From Flavobacteriaceae bacterium (lineage in GTDB: Bacteria > Bacteroidota > Bacteroidia > Flavobacteriales > Weeksellaceae), in assembly GCA_030538275.1 (NCBI GenBank), contig JAUNUH010000003.1, positions 1 through 64,000 on the forward strand: DNA of 64,000 bases, written 5' to 3'. The notes beneath the pieces are model-generated. The model ran no database searches, was not told where the DNA came from, and worked only from the letters and a program-made list of their open reading frames with translations. The position numbers were made by a program, and so were the translations under genes. Of this stretch, positions 62,943 through 64,000 are shown one piece after another (the first letter of the stretch is position 1; each line of letters starts with the position of its first letter).

Positions 62943-63959
62943 TTATATTAACTTTCGTTGTTCGATGCGTTGTTTTGCGGTGATTAGTGCTTCATGTAAT
63001 TTCTTCTCTAATAAGGGTTTAGGAGGTAATTCGGTCCAATATTCGGCGATCATGATGCCGTCTTTCCAAGGGCTTAATAATTTGATTTGTTCTGAACTTT
63101 TTTCTGCACATAAAATCAATCCAATGGGTGGATTCTCATCTTCGGTTCGTTTATGCTCGTTCAGCCAATTAAGATATAATTCCATTTGACCTTTTTCTGC
63201 TGCTTTGAATTTTCCGATTTTTAACTCGTTGGCGACCAATCGTTTTAATTTTCGGTGAAAAAATAATAAATCTAAATAGAAATCTTCACCATGAATAATC
63301 AAGCGTTTTTGTCGTTCAATGAAAGCAAATCCTTTTCCCATTTCCAAAATAAAATTTTCTAATTCTATGAGAATGGCTGATTCTAAATCATATTCTAAAT
63401 ATCCTTCCTTCAATCCTAAAAAATCTAAAAAGTTAGGATCTTTGAAAGAAAGAATCTCTTTCTGAACCGCGGTGATTTCTTGCGTTTGTTCAGATGCAAT
63501 TAAACTTCGTTCATACGCTTTTCGCTCAATTTGACGACGTGTTTCTCTGACGCTCCATTTTTCTTCGGAAATTTTTTTAATATAGAAATTTCTCTTTTCT
63601 TCGTCCTTGATGAGTATAAGTTGCATGAAATGCGACCAGCTGAATTGTGTCAACAGTGTCGACACAATTCTAAAGTTCTGAAACACATTAGAAAATTGAA
63701 TCATTCTACGAATGTTTCTTAACTTAAAAGTTATTCCGAATTCCTGAACTAATCTTTCTGAAATCTTCTTCACCAAAGCTTCTCCATATTCCGCTCTTTC
63801 ATTGCCCAAAACATGATGATTGATTTTAAAACCGATTTGCCAATAGGTTAATGTCATAGCACTGTTGACCTGAACAAACAGTTTTTGCTTGTTTTCCTGA
63901 ATTAATTCGACCAATTCAGAGATTAAATCATGTGATAAATTGGGTTTTTCTATATTCAT
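62943..63959 (-). CDS. DUF1016/YhcG-family PD-(D/E)XK nuclease protein
   Basis: A 338-residue protein of the YhcG type. The N-terminal DUF1016 helical domain includes LTYWQIGFKINHHV, RNIRRMIQFSNVF and LLTQFSWSHFMQL. A C-terminal PD-(D/E)XK nuclease domain has the core DFYLDLLFFHRKLKRLVANELKIGKF with Asp and the Glu-x-Lys pair. The family is widespread, moves between genomes, and often sits in defence or mobile regions; its target is not established. The ATG at 63959 lies about 40 bases before the window edge, so its promoter is only partly visible. Confidence 0.88.
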   Translation of the reverse strand: MNIEKPNLSHDLISELVELIQENKQKLFVQVNSAMTLTYWQIGFKINHHVLGNERAEYGEALVKKISERLVQEFGITFKLRNIRRMIQFSNVFQNFRIVSTLLTQFSWSHFMQLILIKDEEKRNFYIKKISEEKWSVRETRRQIERKAYERSLIASEQTQEITAVQKEILSFKDPNFLDFLGLKEGYLEYDLESAILIELENFILEMGKGFAFIERQKRLIIHGEDFYLDLLFFHRKLKRLVANELKIGKFKAAEKGQMELYLNWLNEHKRTEDENPPIGLILCAEKSSEQIKLLSPWKDGIMIAEYWTELPPKPLLEKKLHEALITAKQRIEQRKLI

Positions 63960-64000
63960 ATCTTATTAAACTCTACGATTATGAAGAATTTATGAAAATT

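Overview
This window comes from a bacterium of the phylum Bacteroidota, most likely class Flavobacteriia. The evidence is the low G+C, Bacteroidota-type -7 promoter boxes (TAnnTTTG) ahead of many genes, weak ribosome binding sites, three large secreted proteins with a type IX secretion (T9SS) C-terminal sorting domain, a GLPGLI-family protein, an XrtF-type exosortase pair, and flavobacterial gene orders. Most of it is ordinary chromosome. No insertion sequence, prophage, CRISPR array or rRNA was found.

Layout. 1-877 is non-coding repeat DNA, with two repeat families and one large structured element. 878-8359 holds the Clp proteolysis genes tig-clpP and clpX, separated by a lipoprotein, an SLC13 transporter and a two-gene membrane module. 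8486-12051 holds a T9SS cargo gene, a small protein with a signal peptide and a PID-type C-terminal sorting tail, and a TlpA-like thioredoxin. 12328-18273 (minus) is the cell-shape operon mreB-mreC-mreD-mrdA-rodA. 18507-26666 is mixed housekeeping: a JmjC/cupin protein, mnmA, hutG, ssb, an amino-acid permease, a sugar acetyltransferase and an EamA exporter. tRNA-Gly and tRNA-Leu follow on the minus strand, with a decayed tRNA-like copy next to them. 27563-34995 has a methyltransferase, map, a double-GLPGLI protein, a HAD phosphatase, gpmI, a free-methionine sulfoxide reductase, and the exosortase XrtF with its partner. 35110-42068 (minus) holds two paralogous T9SS repeat proteins that share 40-residue Cys-rich repeats, C-termini and even terminators. 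42323-48029 holds dapD and a glycosyltransferase cluster (a GT9-GT2 fusion and three CgeB-like paralogues). 48029-59697 carries tRNA-modification and repair genes (Sua5-like, cca, mutS), ribE, thiL, an NtrY-like kinase, a thioesterase and an ATP-grasp ligase. 59698-64000 looks accessory: palindromes, a GC-rich patch, a toxin-antitoxin pair whose toxin is broken by an in-frame stop, hutU, and a DUF1016/YhcG nuclease.

How the genes work together. Trigger factor, ClpP and ClpX form a protein-quality set. MreBCD, PBP2 and RodA form the elongasome. HutG and HutU are two steps of histidine degradation, coded 40 kb apart. Two C-terminal sorting routes are visible: T9SS (three cargos) and exosortase XrtF. 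The PID-tailed small protein at 10377 is a plausible XrtF substrate and sits in an apparent operon with a T9SS cargo. The most unusual non-coding signal is a pair of large structured elements (540-789 and 12109-12311). They share conserved sequence blocks, but their perfect 12-bp terminal stems are entirely different in sequence, as expected of a conserved RNA or DNA fold.
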